A model generated the notes under the pieces. The model searched no databases, was not told where the DNA came from, and saw nothing but the letters and a program-made list of their open reading frames with translations. Positions 55,582 to 64,000 of a stretch of 64,000 nucleotides of DNA are shown piece by piece. The number at the start of each line of letters is the position of its first letter. Position 1 is the stretch's first letter. Where the stretch lies: assembly GCA_031277165.1 (NCBI GenBank), contig JAISLT010000091.1, positions 1 through 64,000 of the forward strand. The letters run 5' to 3'. This stretch comes from Spirochaetaceae bacterium (GTDB lineage Bacteria; Spirochaetota; Spirochaetia; Treponematales; Breznakiellaceae). The translations under genes and the position numbers were made by a program.

Positions 55582-57285
55582 CTACCTTCCGGTTTCCATG
55601 GAGTCAATTTCATCCAGCAATTGAAGGGCCTTGCGAAACTGGCTTATGGATTTGACAATACCGTCCGCAAATGCCGTACCCCGGCCGGAAAGGGCGGATA
55701 GGTTAGACAGGGAATCGTACTTTCCATCGGGGCTTTTTTTTAGGATCCCCCCCAGGACATTGATCATCCTGGTCATGGCCTCCCGGGCTTCTCCGATAAT
55801 CCTCTCCGCATCCTCCGCGGCTTCTTCCATTACTATTTGAATTTTGCGCCGTTTTATGGGGAGGGAGGACATATCGTTCTTGGCCTGGGCATAGCGTTTG
55901 CCGTATTCCCCTGCGGCAGAAATATCCCGGTCATAATGAAAGATAATATCTTCCATCTTAATAAGGGTGTTGTAACTTTCGGTAAACTCGGTCCTGTTTT
56001 CTTTTTTATAAAATTCCCCGTCAATAAGAATAGGCCGGATAAACTTGTTTATTTCTGCCATGAATACCACCGAATAAAAGGTCTGCAAAAAAGAAAGGCT
56101 AAAGTTGCCCTTGACATTCATTCCGGCGGGGTTTGTTTCGGAATACATATTCTCCAGCATCTTAAGATGGTTTCCCATAAAAAAATACCGGAAGGAATTT
56201 TGCAGATCGTTTTGCCGGCGGGTTTTGATAAAATTTGCGAACTGTTCTTCTATTATGTTTTTCCACCGCTCCCGGTACACGGCGTACCAATCCTCTCCCC
56301 CCCCTATGCTCTGGGGAACTATGGTCATATTCCGGGATATGCACCGCAGCAATTTTGTCATGGGTACTTCCAGGTTAAATTCCCGGATCCCCTGCAGGGA
56401 CAGTTCGGCCCGGGCCAGGAGCTTGCGCATTTCCATCTGTATATCAAACCCCGGTTCGCCGCTCTTTTCCATAAGTACAAAAATAAAAAGGGATTCCAAC
56501 AGACTCATGGAGGGGGGGACCTTAAGGCTGGCCAGGATATTGTTCAGCGTTAGGAGCTGCTCCCGCACCGGTGCGGCGGGGCAGATGTTTCCCTGGACGG
56601 AAGAATCAAAAACAAAAAGATTGATCAACCGGTCAAAGAGGAACGAAGAAAGCTGCTTAAGGCAGTACAAAAGCCGGGCGCTGTGGTACATGATGTTTCG
56701 CTGGTCTTCGGTGATCCCCATCAGGGCGTCGTCCAGGGCCTTAAGGGCCTTTTGGCGAAGTTCCGAATCCCCCAGATCCCGGTAATGGGCGGCCAGCAGC
56801 GCCGGTTCCGTATCGGTTTGGATCAACCGGTGGATCTGGGGCATTTCCAGGGAACCCAGAAAAACCACAAGGCTCCCCTTGTCCCGGTTAAGGCTCTGGT
56901 CCAGGGCGGTATAAAAAAACCGGGATCCGTCCCGAAGTTTAACCAGCTCGTCATGAAATTTGGGAAGCAGTATATCCTTCTGGTAGTTGTAAAACCCCGG
57001 CGAAGCCTCGTCCATGTTCCGGTATATCCGGATCATCAGGTGATCTTCAAAGAGTTTAAGGGGACTGCGGCTGTTAAAAAAACTTAGGAACTTATACCAG
57101 ATCTTGTAATACCAGGGGAGTGTCTTATACCGAAGTTCCAGATCAACCGCTTCTTCATCTTCGGCTTCTTCGTACAGGACGGTGTCGGAAAACGTGGACT
57201 GGCTTGAAAGTTTTTCCAGCAGGCTTGCCCGTTCTTCCAGGCTTAAATCCGCCACAAGCTGGTTAAAATGAGCGGTTTCGTCCAT
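55582..57285 (-). CDS. Conserved spirochaete protein of unknown function
   Basis: 567 aa, largely helical, no signal peptide. The N-terminus is acidic (DLSLEERASLLEKLSSQ..EEAEDEEAVD), an aromatic patch at about 53-70 (LPWYYKIWYKFLSFFNSRS) could contact membrane, and the rest has regular amphipathic helices. It looks like the treponeme family annotated DUF5312 in public collections, but I could not check. No catalytic motif. The ATG follows TATAGT by 5 nt, so it is predicted leaderless. It lies downstream of nifH on the same strand but has its own promoter. Confidence 0.8.
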   Translation of the reverse strand: MDETAHFNQLVADLSLEERASLLEKLSSQSTFSDTVLYEEAEDEEAVDLELRYKTLPWYYKIWYKFLSFFNSRSPLKLFEDHLMIRIYRNMDEASPGFYNYQKDILLPKFHDELVKLRDGSRFFYTALDQSLNRDKGSLVVFLGSLEMPQIHRLIQTDTEPALLAAHYRDLGDSELRQKALKALDDALMGITEDQRNIMYHSARLLYCLKQLSSFLFDRLINLFVFDSSVQGNICPAAPVREQLLTLNNILASLKVPPSMSLLESLFIFVLMEKSGEPGFDIQMEMRKLLARAELSLQGIREFNLEVPMTKLLRCISRNMTIVPQSIGGGEDWYAVYRERWKNIIEEQFANFIKTRRQNDLQNSFRYFFMGNHLKMLENMYSETNPAGMNVKGNFSLSFLQTFYSVVFMAEINKFIRPILIDGEFYKKENRTEFTESYNTLIKMEDIIFHYDRDISAAGEYGKRYAQAKNDMSSLPIKRRKIQIVMEEAAEDAERIIGEAREAMTRMINVLGGILKKSPDGKYDSLSNLSALSGRGTAFADGIVKSISQFRKALQLLDEIDSMETGR

Positions 57286-57290
57286 ACGCC

Positions 57291-57319
57291 ACTATACGTC
57301 AGCTAAAGCCCAGGGTCAA
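57291..57319 (-). promoter_or_regulatory. Leaderless promoter of the conserved unknown gene
   Basis: Minus strand: TTGACC (57314-57319), 17 bp, TATAGT (57291-57296), 5 nt, ATG. Confidence 0.65.
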
Positions 57320-57362
57320 CGGCTGTGACCGGCGGCGGTCCGGGCACACCGCCGGAAAAAGC

Positions 57363-58232
<870 letters not shown>

Positions 58233-58286
58233 TCAAATGCCGCTGTATAAATATGGGCCGTCCAAAATAACCAATTCCGGAGCCGC

Positions 58287-59039
58287 CTAAATGCTGTAAT
58301 CGTCCGAAACAATAAACCGCTGAAGAAAGCGCCGCGTCCGCTGCTCTTTGGCCTGCCGGAAAATCTCCTCCGGGGGGCCCTCTTCCACCACCTGCCCCTG
58401 ATCCATAAAGACCACCTTGTTCGCCACATCCCGGGCAAAGTTCATTTCGTGGGTAACGATCAGCATGGTGATCCCCTCCTTGGCCAGTTTCTTCATTACC
58501 TCCAGTACTTCGCCGATCAGTTCCGGGTCCAGGGCAGAGGTGGGCTCGTCAAAAAGGATTACATCGGGTTTTACCGCAATGGCCCTGGCAATGCCCACCC
58601 GCTGCTGCTGTCCCCCGGAAAGCTGGTTTGGGTATGCGTCATACTTGCTGCCCAGCCCCACCTTGTCCAGGGTTTCTCTGCCAATGGCAAGGGCCTCGTT
58701 CCGGGGAACCTTTCGGGCAATAATAAGGCCTTCGGTAACATTTTCCAGGGCGGTCTTGTTTTTAAAAAGACAGTAGTTTTGAAAAACCATGGCGGTCTTT
58801 CGCCGTATTGTCAGAATATCCTTCTTACCCGCGTGCCTAAAGGGAACATCCAGGCCGTCGATTCTTATATCCCCTTCGTCGGCCCGTTCCAGAAAGTTGA
58901 TGCACCTTAGGAGGGTTGTTTTACCGGATCCGCTGGGGCCCAGGAGCACCACCACGGATTTTTTCTCAACCCTAATATCCACCCCCCGAAGGACCTCGGT
59001 CTTTCCAAAGGCCTTATGCACGTTCTTTACCTCCAGCAT
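58287..59039 (-). CDS. Polar amino acid ABC transporter ATPase (cystine-type)
   Basis: 250 aa. Walker [10 protein letters not shown] (34-42), Q-loop [17 protein letters not shown] (about 85), signature [14 protein letters not shown] (about 145), Walker [14 protein letters not shown], His switch [17 protein letters not shown] rather than LFPHMTVLENV is typical of the TcyC/TcyN cystine group, hence the substrate suggestion. Start with AGGAGG. Between the permeases and nifH in the operon. Confidence 0.93.
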   Translation of the reverse strand: MLEVKNVHKAFGKTEVLRGVDIRVEKKSVVVLLGPSGSGKTTLLRCINFLERADEGDIRIDGLDVPFRHAGKKDILTIRRKTAMVFQNYCLFKNKTALENVTEGLIIARKVPRNEALAIGRETLDKVGLGSKYDAYPNQLSGGQQQRVGIARAIAVKPDVILFDEPTSALDPELIGEVLEVMKKLAKEGITMLIVTHEMNFARDVANKVVFMDQGQVVEEGPPEEIFRQAKEQRTRRFLQRFIVSDDYSI

Positions 59040-59049
59040 ACAAAACCTC

Positions 59050-59751
59050 CTATCCTGCGGTATGGGCCCGCAGGTGTTTTTCCAGGATCTTTAACAGTTT
59101 TTCGATGGTAAATATCATCACAAAATAGATCATCGCCATCACAAGATAGGCCTCAAGCCATGCAAGGCCCACGCCGGCCTGAACCTTGGCGATGCCCGTA
59201 ACTTCCATCACCGACATGGTAAAAGAAAGGGACGTGAGCTTTACCAAACTTGTGACGGAGGAGCAAAACACCGGTACCGCGGCGGTAAGGGCCTGGGGTA
59301 TGACGATCCGGCTGTAGCCCTGGGCCCGGGTCATGCCCACGGACAGGGCCGCCTCGAGCTGGCTGCCCTCCACCGTATTCAGGGCCGCCCTAAAGACCTC
59401 CGCCAGGACGGCGGTTTCGCTGAGGCTGAACACAATAATGGGATAGATCACCGGATTGACGGCAAAGATGTCGAAGGAGCCGTCGAACCGGGCCGCGATA
59501 AGGGCGATAAGGCTGGGAAGGCTCGTATAAATAATAAAGATCTGCAATATCGGGGGGGTGGCCCGGATAAAGGAGATATACACCCTGGAAATCTGGGTAA
59601 TCACCGGCACCCGGTTTGCCAGCGCAATGGCGATAAGGAACCCCGCGGGGACCGCCACAACCAGCACCGCGAGGCTTATTTCCAGAGTTACGGGGATTCC
59701 CCCCAGGGAAAGTAAAAAGGTGTCAAGCATAAATTGGTAATCAAGATGCAT
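59050..59751 (-). CDS. Polar amino acid ABC transporter permease (second)
   Basis: 233 aa, about five transmembrane helices. The family EAA-like loop is [27 protein letters not shown] (about 135-160). [15 protein letters not shown] is typical of His/Gln/Cys-type permeases. Its start overlaps the first permease by 11 nt, so the two make the channel heterodimer. Inner membrane. Confidence 0.92.
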   Translation of the reverse strand: MHLDYQFMLDTFLLSLGGIPVTLEISLAVLVVAVPAGFLIAIALANRVPVITQISRVYISFIRATPPILQIFIIYTSLPSLIALIAARFDGSFDIFAVNPVIYPIIVFSLSETAVLAEVFRAALNTVEGSQLEAALSVGMTRAQGYSRIVIPQALTAAVPVFCSSVTSLVKLTSLSFTMSVMEVTGIAKVQAGVGLAWLEAYLVMAMIYFVMIFTIEKLLKILEKHLRAHTAG

Positions 59752-60457
59752 GGGAGGCCCCCCGGACAGTTTCTTTCTGGCAGGAAAATTCTTTTTCCAG
59801 CTTTTTAAATATCCATTCCAGGATCAGCGCCACGGGCCAGTAGATAAAGGCCAGGGAAACATAAATTTTTAGTGCGTGGACGCTGTAGCTGTCTGCGTTC
59901 ATAAGATAGGCCTTGCCCATCACGTCGGTAAGGCCGATGGTATACCCCAGGGCCCCCTCCTTAAGGAGGTAGATTACCGTATTGCCCAGATTGGGCAGTG
60001 AATAAAAAAACGCCTGGGGCAGGACAATGCGGTAAAAGGCCTGGAATGCGGTAAGCCCCAGGCTTAGGGCCGCTTCGAACTGATCCCTGGCCACCGCCAG
60101 GTAGGAAGTCCGCATCATCTCCGACAGGGACGCCCCCAGAAAAAGCGTAAAGGTGAAGATCACAAAAAAGACCGCGTTTACCCCGTCTATGTTGATCTTA
60201 AGATAGTTCCGCAGCAGGGCCGGAACCAGATAGTACACAAGAAACAGCACGGTAATGGAGGGCATGCACCGCATGATCGTGGTATACCCCTCGGCAATTC
60301 CCTTAAGGATGCGGTTTTTTCCCAGCTTCGCCATGGCGCAGATAAATCCCAGGATGATCCCGAAGAACAGGGAAAAAAACACATAGAGAAAAGTATGCGG
60401 TAAATACGGAAGCATCTTCGCCATATACGAAGCCAGGCTTCTTAACAGTTCGATCAT
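59741..60457 (-). CDS. Polar amino acid ABC transporter permease (first)
   Basis: 238 aa from ATG 60455-60457, which has GGAGG at 5 nt. Five predicted helices; EAA loop FEAALSLGLTAFQAFYRIVLPQAFFYSLP (about 130-158) and YTTIMRCMPSITVLFLVYY. It follows the solute-binding protein gene by 88 nt with no clear terminator, so it is probably co-transcribed. Basic C-terminal tail. Confidence 0.92.
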   Translation of the reverse strand: MIELLRSLASYMAKMLPYLPHTFLYVFFSLFFGIILGFICAMAKLGKNRILKGIAEGYTTIMRCMPSITVLFLVYYLVPALLRNYLKINIDGVNAVFFVIFTFTLFLGASLSEMMRTSYLAVARDQFEAALSLGLTAFQAFYRIVLPQAFFYSLPNLGNTVIYLLKEGALGYTIGLTDVMGKAYLMNADSYSVHALKIYVSLAFIYWPVALILEWIFKKLEKEFSCQKETVRGASHAS

Positions 60458-60544
60458 GCGGCCCTCCATTCCGTGCAACTTTTTTAAATGGCCGTTTTTT
60501 TAATAGGGTTATCCAGAAAATTTAGTTTCTTGAACAACAACCGC

Positions 60545-61405
60545 CTAATAGACATTGTCACCCTCGTAGGCCCAGGTGTCGTAGCCGATAAATTCCAGGG
60601 CAAGCCTTCGCAGGGTTCCGTCCTCTTTAAGCTTGATCACCGCCCGGTCATAGGCGGCGGCCAGTTCCTGCTCGTCCTTCCTAAAGATAGGCCAGGTTCT
60701 TACGGAGCCGAATTCGACAAAGCCCACGTCGTTTACCAGGTGATGCAGTTCCCCGGTTTCGCTTTCCACCAGCAGCTCATAATACTGTTTTGGGCCAATG
60801 TAGAAATCGGCCCTTCCCTCGGCTATCCAGCTGAACGAAAGGGTAAAGGCATCGGCATTGTCGGTCAGCGGAATTTCCACGGGCGTATCGGGGTGCCGCT
60901 TGTTAAATTCCAGGAGGATCCCGTGGTTCCCGTCCCCGGACAGCATGGGGGCAAGCCGCAGTTTTTGCACCGCCGCATCCTCCAGGCTCTTAATGCCGGT
61001 GAATTTCTTATTGATGTACAACCCTTCGATATTCATCCCTAAATTCTCTTTGGGGAAGAGGTAGCGGTTTTCCCTGTCCTGGGTCCAGAAGCTGTTGGTG
61101 GTGGCGATGTCTATCTTGCCGCTTTGGAGCCCGGCGAATATGGCCTGCTGCTCACCCCGCTGAAATTCAAATTCATATTCGGGGAGCAGTTCGTCGATAA
61201 GCTTAAGGGCTTCGATGTCCACCCCGGTGGGTTCCCCGTCGTCGCCGATGTAGGTAATGGGTTTGAAGACCGAATACCCCACGACAATTTTTTTGACCTG
61301 GAGGTCCTGCCCCTCACCGGCGGAATCCTCTGTTTTTTCGCAGGAAATAACCGGAAGGATTAGGGCAGAGAACAGCAGGGCCAATTTCCAGTGCTTTAGT
61401 TTCAT
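60545..61405 (-). CDS. Amino acid-binding lipoprotein 1
   Basis: 286 aa. Signal peptide LALLFSALILPVISC with lipobox Cys at about 22; type II periplasmic-binding fold of the polar amino acid family (VGYSVFKPITYIGDDGEPTGVDIEALKLI, TTNSFWTQDRENRYLFPKENLG). The ligand-contact stretch near 195 reads LSFSWIAEGRADFYIGPKQYYE. Its last 57 residues are nearly identical to paralogues 2 and 3. Nearest of the three to the permeases. Confidence 0.93.
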   Translation of the reverse strand: MKLKHWKLALLFSALILPVISCEKTEDSAGEGQDLQVKKIVVGYSVFKPITYIGDDGEPTGVDIEALKLIDELLPEYEFEFQRGEQQAIFAGLQSGKIDIATTNSFWTQDRENRYLFPKENLGMNIEGLYINKKFTGIKSLEDAAVQKLRLAPMLSGDGNHGILLEFNKRHPDTPVEIPLTDNADAFTLSFSWIAEGRADFYIGPKQYYELLVESETGELHHLVNDVGFVEFGSVRTWPIFRKDEQELAAAYDRAVIKLKEDGTLRRLALEFIGYDTWAYEGDNVY

Positions 61406-61458
61406 GTGATGCTCCTATAAGTGCTGATTTTACGAAGCTCCAAAGGGAGTCCGCTTTT

Positions 61459-61496
61459 CCGGGCTGTTCCAAAACACGGGTCTTGGAACAGCCCGG
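61459..61496. terminator. GGCTGTTCCAA hairpin between binding-protein genes 2 and 1
   Basis: CCGGGCTGTTCCAA and TTGGAACAGCCCGG form a 14-bp stem around AACACGGGTC. It lies after gene 2. With no T-run it may attenuate or protect the mRNA end, rather than stop it fully. Confidence 0.6.
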
Positions 61497-61521
61497 CTTG
61501 TTCTACCGTCACCGGATCGCC

Positions 61522-62382
61522 TTAATAGACATTGTCACCCTCGTAGGCCCAGGTATCGTAGCCGATAAATTCCAGGGCAAGCCTTCGCAGGGTTCCGTCC
61601 TCTTTAAGTTTAATCACCGCCCGGTCATAGGCATCGGCCAGTTCCTGCTCGTCCTTCCTAAAGATGGGCCAGGTTCTTACGGAACCGAATTCGACAAAGC
61701 CCACGTCGTTTACCAGGTGATGCAGCTGCGCGTCCTCATTTCCCACCACTGCTTCATACTGCTGCTTGGGCCCAATGGCATAGTCGTACCTTCCTTCGGC
61801 AATCCAGCTAAATCCGACGGTCCAGACATCGAGGTTGTCGGTCAACGGAATGTCGATGGGCGTATCGGGGTGACTCTTGTTAAATTCCAGGAGGATCCCG
61901 TGGTTCCCATCGCCCGAGACCACCGGAACAATGCGCAGTTTTTTCGCCGCCGCATCTTCCAGATTGTTGATGCCGGTAAATTTTTTGTGGATGTACAATC
62001 CTTCGATGTTCATCCCCAGGTTTTCCTTGGGAAAGAGGTACCGGTTCGCCCTGTCCTGGGTCCAGAAACTGTTGGTGGTGGCAACATTGATCCTGCCGCT
62101 TTGGAGGGCCGCAAATGTTCCGGTTTGATCACTCCGCTGGTATTCAAATTCATATTCGGGGAGCAGTTCGTCGATGAGCCTAAGGGCTTCAATGTCCACC
62201 CCGGTAAGTTCACCATCGTCTCCAATAAAACTGGTAGGCCTGGTATTATCATAGCCGATGACAATTTTTCGTACCCCGGCGGTCTGTCCCTCGCCGGCGG
62301 CTTCCTGTGTTTTTTCGCAGGAAACAGCCGGAAAAATTAGGGCAGAGAGCAGCAGGGCAAATTTCCAGTGTTTTAGTTTCAT
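61522..62382 (-). CDS. Amino acid-binding lipoprotein 2
   Basis: 286 aa from ATG 62380-62382 with AGGAG at 7 nt (the frame is open 22 codons further but has no site). Lipobox FPAVSC. Same fold as neighbours; the central region differs: VGFSWIAEGRYDYAIGPKQQYEAVVGNEDAQ. C-terminal 57 residues almost equal to 1 and 3. Different ligand selectivity is likely. Confidence 0.92.
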   Translation of the reverse strand: MKLKHWKFALLLSALIFPAVSCEKTQEAAGEGQTAGVRKIVIGYDNTRPTSFIGDDGELTGVDIEALRLIDELLPEYEFEYQRSDQTGTFAALQSGRINVATTNSFWTQDRANRYLFPKENLGMNIEGLYIHKKFTGINNLEDAAAKKLRIVPVVSGDGNHGILLEFNKSHPDTPIDIPLTDNLDVWTVGFSWIAEGRYDYAIGPKQQYEAVVGNEDAQLHHLVNDVGFVEFGSVRTWPIFRKDEQELADAYDRAVIKLKEDGTLRRLALEFIGYDTWAYEGDNVY

Positions 62383-62432
62383 ATCAATACTCCTATGGAT
62401 GTGTTGGAGCTCCAAAGGGAGCCCGCTTTTTC

Positions 62433-62464
62433 GGCTGTTCCAAGACACAGGTCTTGGAACAGCC
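62433..62464. terminator. GGCTGTTCCAAGAC hairpin between binding-protein genes 3 and 2
   Basis: A perfect 14-bp stem with ACAG loop, the same design and position relative to the gene as at 61459-61496. Confidence 0.65.
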
Positions 62465-62492
62465 CGGCGTTTTCTGCCGTTACCGGCCCGCC

Positions 62493-63356
62493 TTAATAGA
62501 CATTGTCCCCCTCGTAGGCCCAGGTGTCGTAGCCGATAAATTCCAGGGCAAGCCTTCGCAGGGTTCCGTCCTCTTTAAGCTTGATCACCGCCCGGTCATA
62601 GGCGTCGGCCAGTTCCTGCTCGTCCTTCCTAAAGATAGGCCAGGTTCTTACGGAGCCGAATTCGACAAAGGTTATATCCTTGCTTAAATGGTGTAACTCG
62701 CCGGTTTCACTTTCCACAAGGAATTCATAAAACTGTTTTGGTCCGATATTAAAATCGTACCTTCCTTCGGCTATCCATGTAAATTGAAGGGTAAGATCGT
62801 GATTGTCGGTTAAGGGAATTTCCACTGGTGTATCGGGGTGACGCTTGTTAAATTCCAGGAGGATCCCGTGGTTCCCGTCCCCGGACAGCATTGGAACAAG
62901 GCGCAGTTTCTGTTTTGCCGCATCTTCCAAGGTTTTAACATTGGTAAATTTGCGGTTAATCAAAAGTCCCTCGATGTTCATCCCCAAATTTTCTTTGGGA
63001 AAGAGGTACCGGTCTGCCCTGTCCTGGGTCCAGAAGCTGTTGGTGGTGGCGATGTCGATCTTGCCGCTTTGAAGTCCGGCAAATATGGCCTGTTGTTCAC
63101 TCCGCTGGTATACAAATTCGTATTCGGGGAGCAGCTCATCAATAAGCTTGAGGGCTTCGATATCGACCCCGGTGGGTTCTCCGTTATCGTCAATATAGGT
63201 GATGGGTTTAAAAATACCGTAACCTACGACGACCTGCTTAACCGGCGTACCCTCTCCGGTCTCCGAACCGGCGGGAGCCTGTGTTTTTGCGCAGGAAATA
63301 AGCGGAAGGATTAGGGCAGAGAGCAGCAGGGCAAATTTCCAGTGTTTTAGTTTCAT
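62493..63356 (-). CDS. Amino acid-binding lipoprotein 3
   Basis: 287 aa. Lipobox LPLISC; the linker after it differs (AKTQAPAGSETGEG). Ligand region LQFTWIAEGRYDFNIGPKQFYEF, and the hinge segment HHLSKDITF departs from the HHLVNDVGF shared by 1 and 2. Start ATG with AGGAG. First gene of the run; no convincing promoter was found in 63357-63430. Confidence 0.92.
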   Translation of the reverse strand: MKLKHWKFALLLSALILPLISCAKTQAPAGSETGEGTPVKQVVVGYGIFKPITYIDDNGEPTGVDIEALKLIDELLPEYEFVYQRSEQQAIFAGLQSGKIDIATTNSFWTQDRADRYLFPKENLGMNIEGLLINRKFTNVKTLEDAAKQKLRLVPMLSGDGNHGILLEFNKRHPDTPVEIPLTDNHDLTLQFTWIAEGRYDFNIGPKQFYEFLVESETGELHHLSKDITFVEFGSVRTWPIFRKDEQELADAYDRAVIKLKEDGTLRRLALEFIGYDTWAYEGDNVY

Positions 63357-63430
63357 GTAATACTCCTATGAGCAAAGGGATCCTAGGGCGCACCTTTGAA
63401 ATCCCGGTAATGTTGGTTTACTGTTCCGGA

Positions 63431-64000
63431 TTAGGCCGGGACAAAATGCAGGCCCGCGATGGAAGCAGCTTCCAGCCGGGCATTGCATGCTTCGGCGGCG
63501 GCCGTCATGTTGCAGCCGCAGTGGGGTCCCGAAAGACAATCACCGGTGGCGGTTTTGTGGGTTTTCTCGATAACCCCAAGCATTTCGTGGTACGGAATGA
63601 GGGGGTTTATGCCGGAAAGGGCCAAATCCGCATAGAGGGGGGCGGTAACTGCGGCCCGGATGGTCCGGGTAATGCAGGGAAACTCCAGTCCCCCGGCGAT
63701 GGGATCGCAGGGTATGCCGATATTGGCCTGCAGGGCCATGGATGCGGCGTTTTCCACCGCCTGGCCGTCTCCGCCGCAGAGCCAAGCTATGGCCCCCGAG
63801 GCCATGGCGCAGCAAACGCCGCTTTCTCCCACGCAGCCCACTTCGCCGCTGGCGTTGGTATGGGTAAAGGCCAGGGCCCCCAGGCCCGCGGCAACCACCA
63901 GGGATTCTACCATCCGTTCATGGCTTATGCCGTACTGTTCCCGCACCGCATCCAGGGCCGAAAAGAGGTAACCTCCGCCGGTACCCATGGGGGCGGGGAC
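63431..64000 (-). CDS. L-serine dehydratase, iron-sulfur type, alpha domain (partial)
   Basis: 190 residues visible; the frame continues past the window end. PAPMGTGGGYLF, the cysteines in EVGCVGESGVCCAMASGA, IPCDP and LEFPCITRT, and NIGIPCDPIAGGLE match the SDH alpha region whose cysteines bind a 4Fe-4S cluster. Such enzymes deaminate serine to pyruvate; some relatives act on cysteine. Its place before a cystine-type transporter suggests linked sulfur amino acid use, which is inference. Confidence 0.85.
   Translation of the reverse strand, partial: VPAPMGTGGGYLFSALDAVREQYGISHERMVESLVVAAGLGALAFTHTNASGEVGCVGESGVCCAMASGAIAWLCGGDGQAVENAASMALQANIGIPCDPIAGGLEFPCITRTIRAAVTAPLYADLALSGINPLIPYHEMLGVIEKTHKTATGDCLSGPHCGCNMTAAAEACNARLEAASIAGLHFVPA

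Noticed and set aside
63357-63430. Promoter for the binding-protein operon
   Set aside because: No -35/-10 pair of acceptable quality; the operon may be read from the serine dehydratase gene.

Overview
The window reads as the chromosome of a spirochaete close to the termite-gut treponemes. This is inferred from the protein families, the ribosomal/RNA polymerase gene order, a nifH homologue and a GC-rich, strongly biased codon use; no rRNA gene is present to prove it. Genes are dense, in short operons on both strands. No phage, integrase, transposase gene, CRISPR array or rRNA operon was seen.

Layout. 1-5.3 kb: end of an FHA-like gene, a ClpP paralogue overlapping a formylglycine-generating-enzyme-like lipoprotein gene, alanine racemase, a lipoprotein and mnmE. 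5.4-11.7 kb: histone H1-like protein, mnmG, a HIT protein, an EF-G, and a two-domain nucleoside diphosphate kinase. 11.7-18.0 kb: a CadC-like metal sensor with its P-type ATPase, a large MalT/LuxR-type regulator, and an SH3 lipoprotein. 18.2-25.8 kb: aldo/keto reductase, the complete proline pathway (proA, proB, proC), a DEAD-box helicase, and a PadR/membrane-protein pair. 26-40 kb: ferritin, tRNA-Leu, purine nucleoside phosphorylase, tRNA-Thr, rpmG, tRNA-Trp, secE, nusG, rplK, rplA, rplJ, rplL, rpoB and rpoC. 40-42.8 kb: trpF, trpB, trpA. 42.9-57.3 kb: an AT-rich unknown membrane protein, class III aminotransferase, beta-CASP nuclease, omptin-like outer-membrane protease, a frameshifted lipoprotein, XTP pyrophosphatase, an acyl-CoA synthetase with an XRE-cupin regulator, argS, pgeF and a conserved unknown. 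57.3-64 kb: an operon with three tandem solute-binding proteins, two permeases and an ATPase of the cystine/polar amino acid type, ending in a complete nifH-like gene with no nifD or nifK nearby, next to a partial iron-sulfur serine dehydratase.

Three non-coding themes stand out. (1) A hairpin repeat of about 75-100 bp occurs upstream of clpP, hit and rpoB in the same orientation. Each copy ends in a promoter-like pair with exactly 17 bp spacing, so it looks like a portable promoter. (2) A composite element with CTAG ends and terminal inverted repeats lies against the 3' ends of genes. Its left end supplies the TAG stop codon of four genes, and a remnant does so for a fifth; it folds into a terminator-like structure, so it looks like a portable stop-plus-terminator. 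(3) At least ten genes have a -10 hexamer 5-7 nt before the start codon, which predicts leaderless mRNAs. Two of these promoters are divergent pairs that share or interlock their hexamers. The repeats and promoters also show that several longest-ORF starts are wrong; corrected starts are given for clpP, fusA, the NDK gene, luxR, proA, proB, proC, the helicase, deoD and others.
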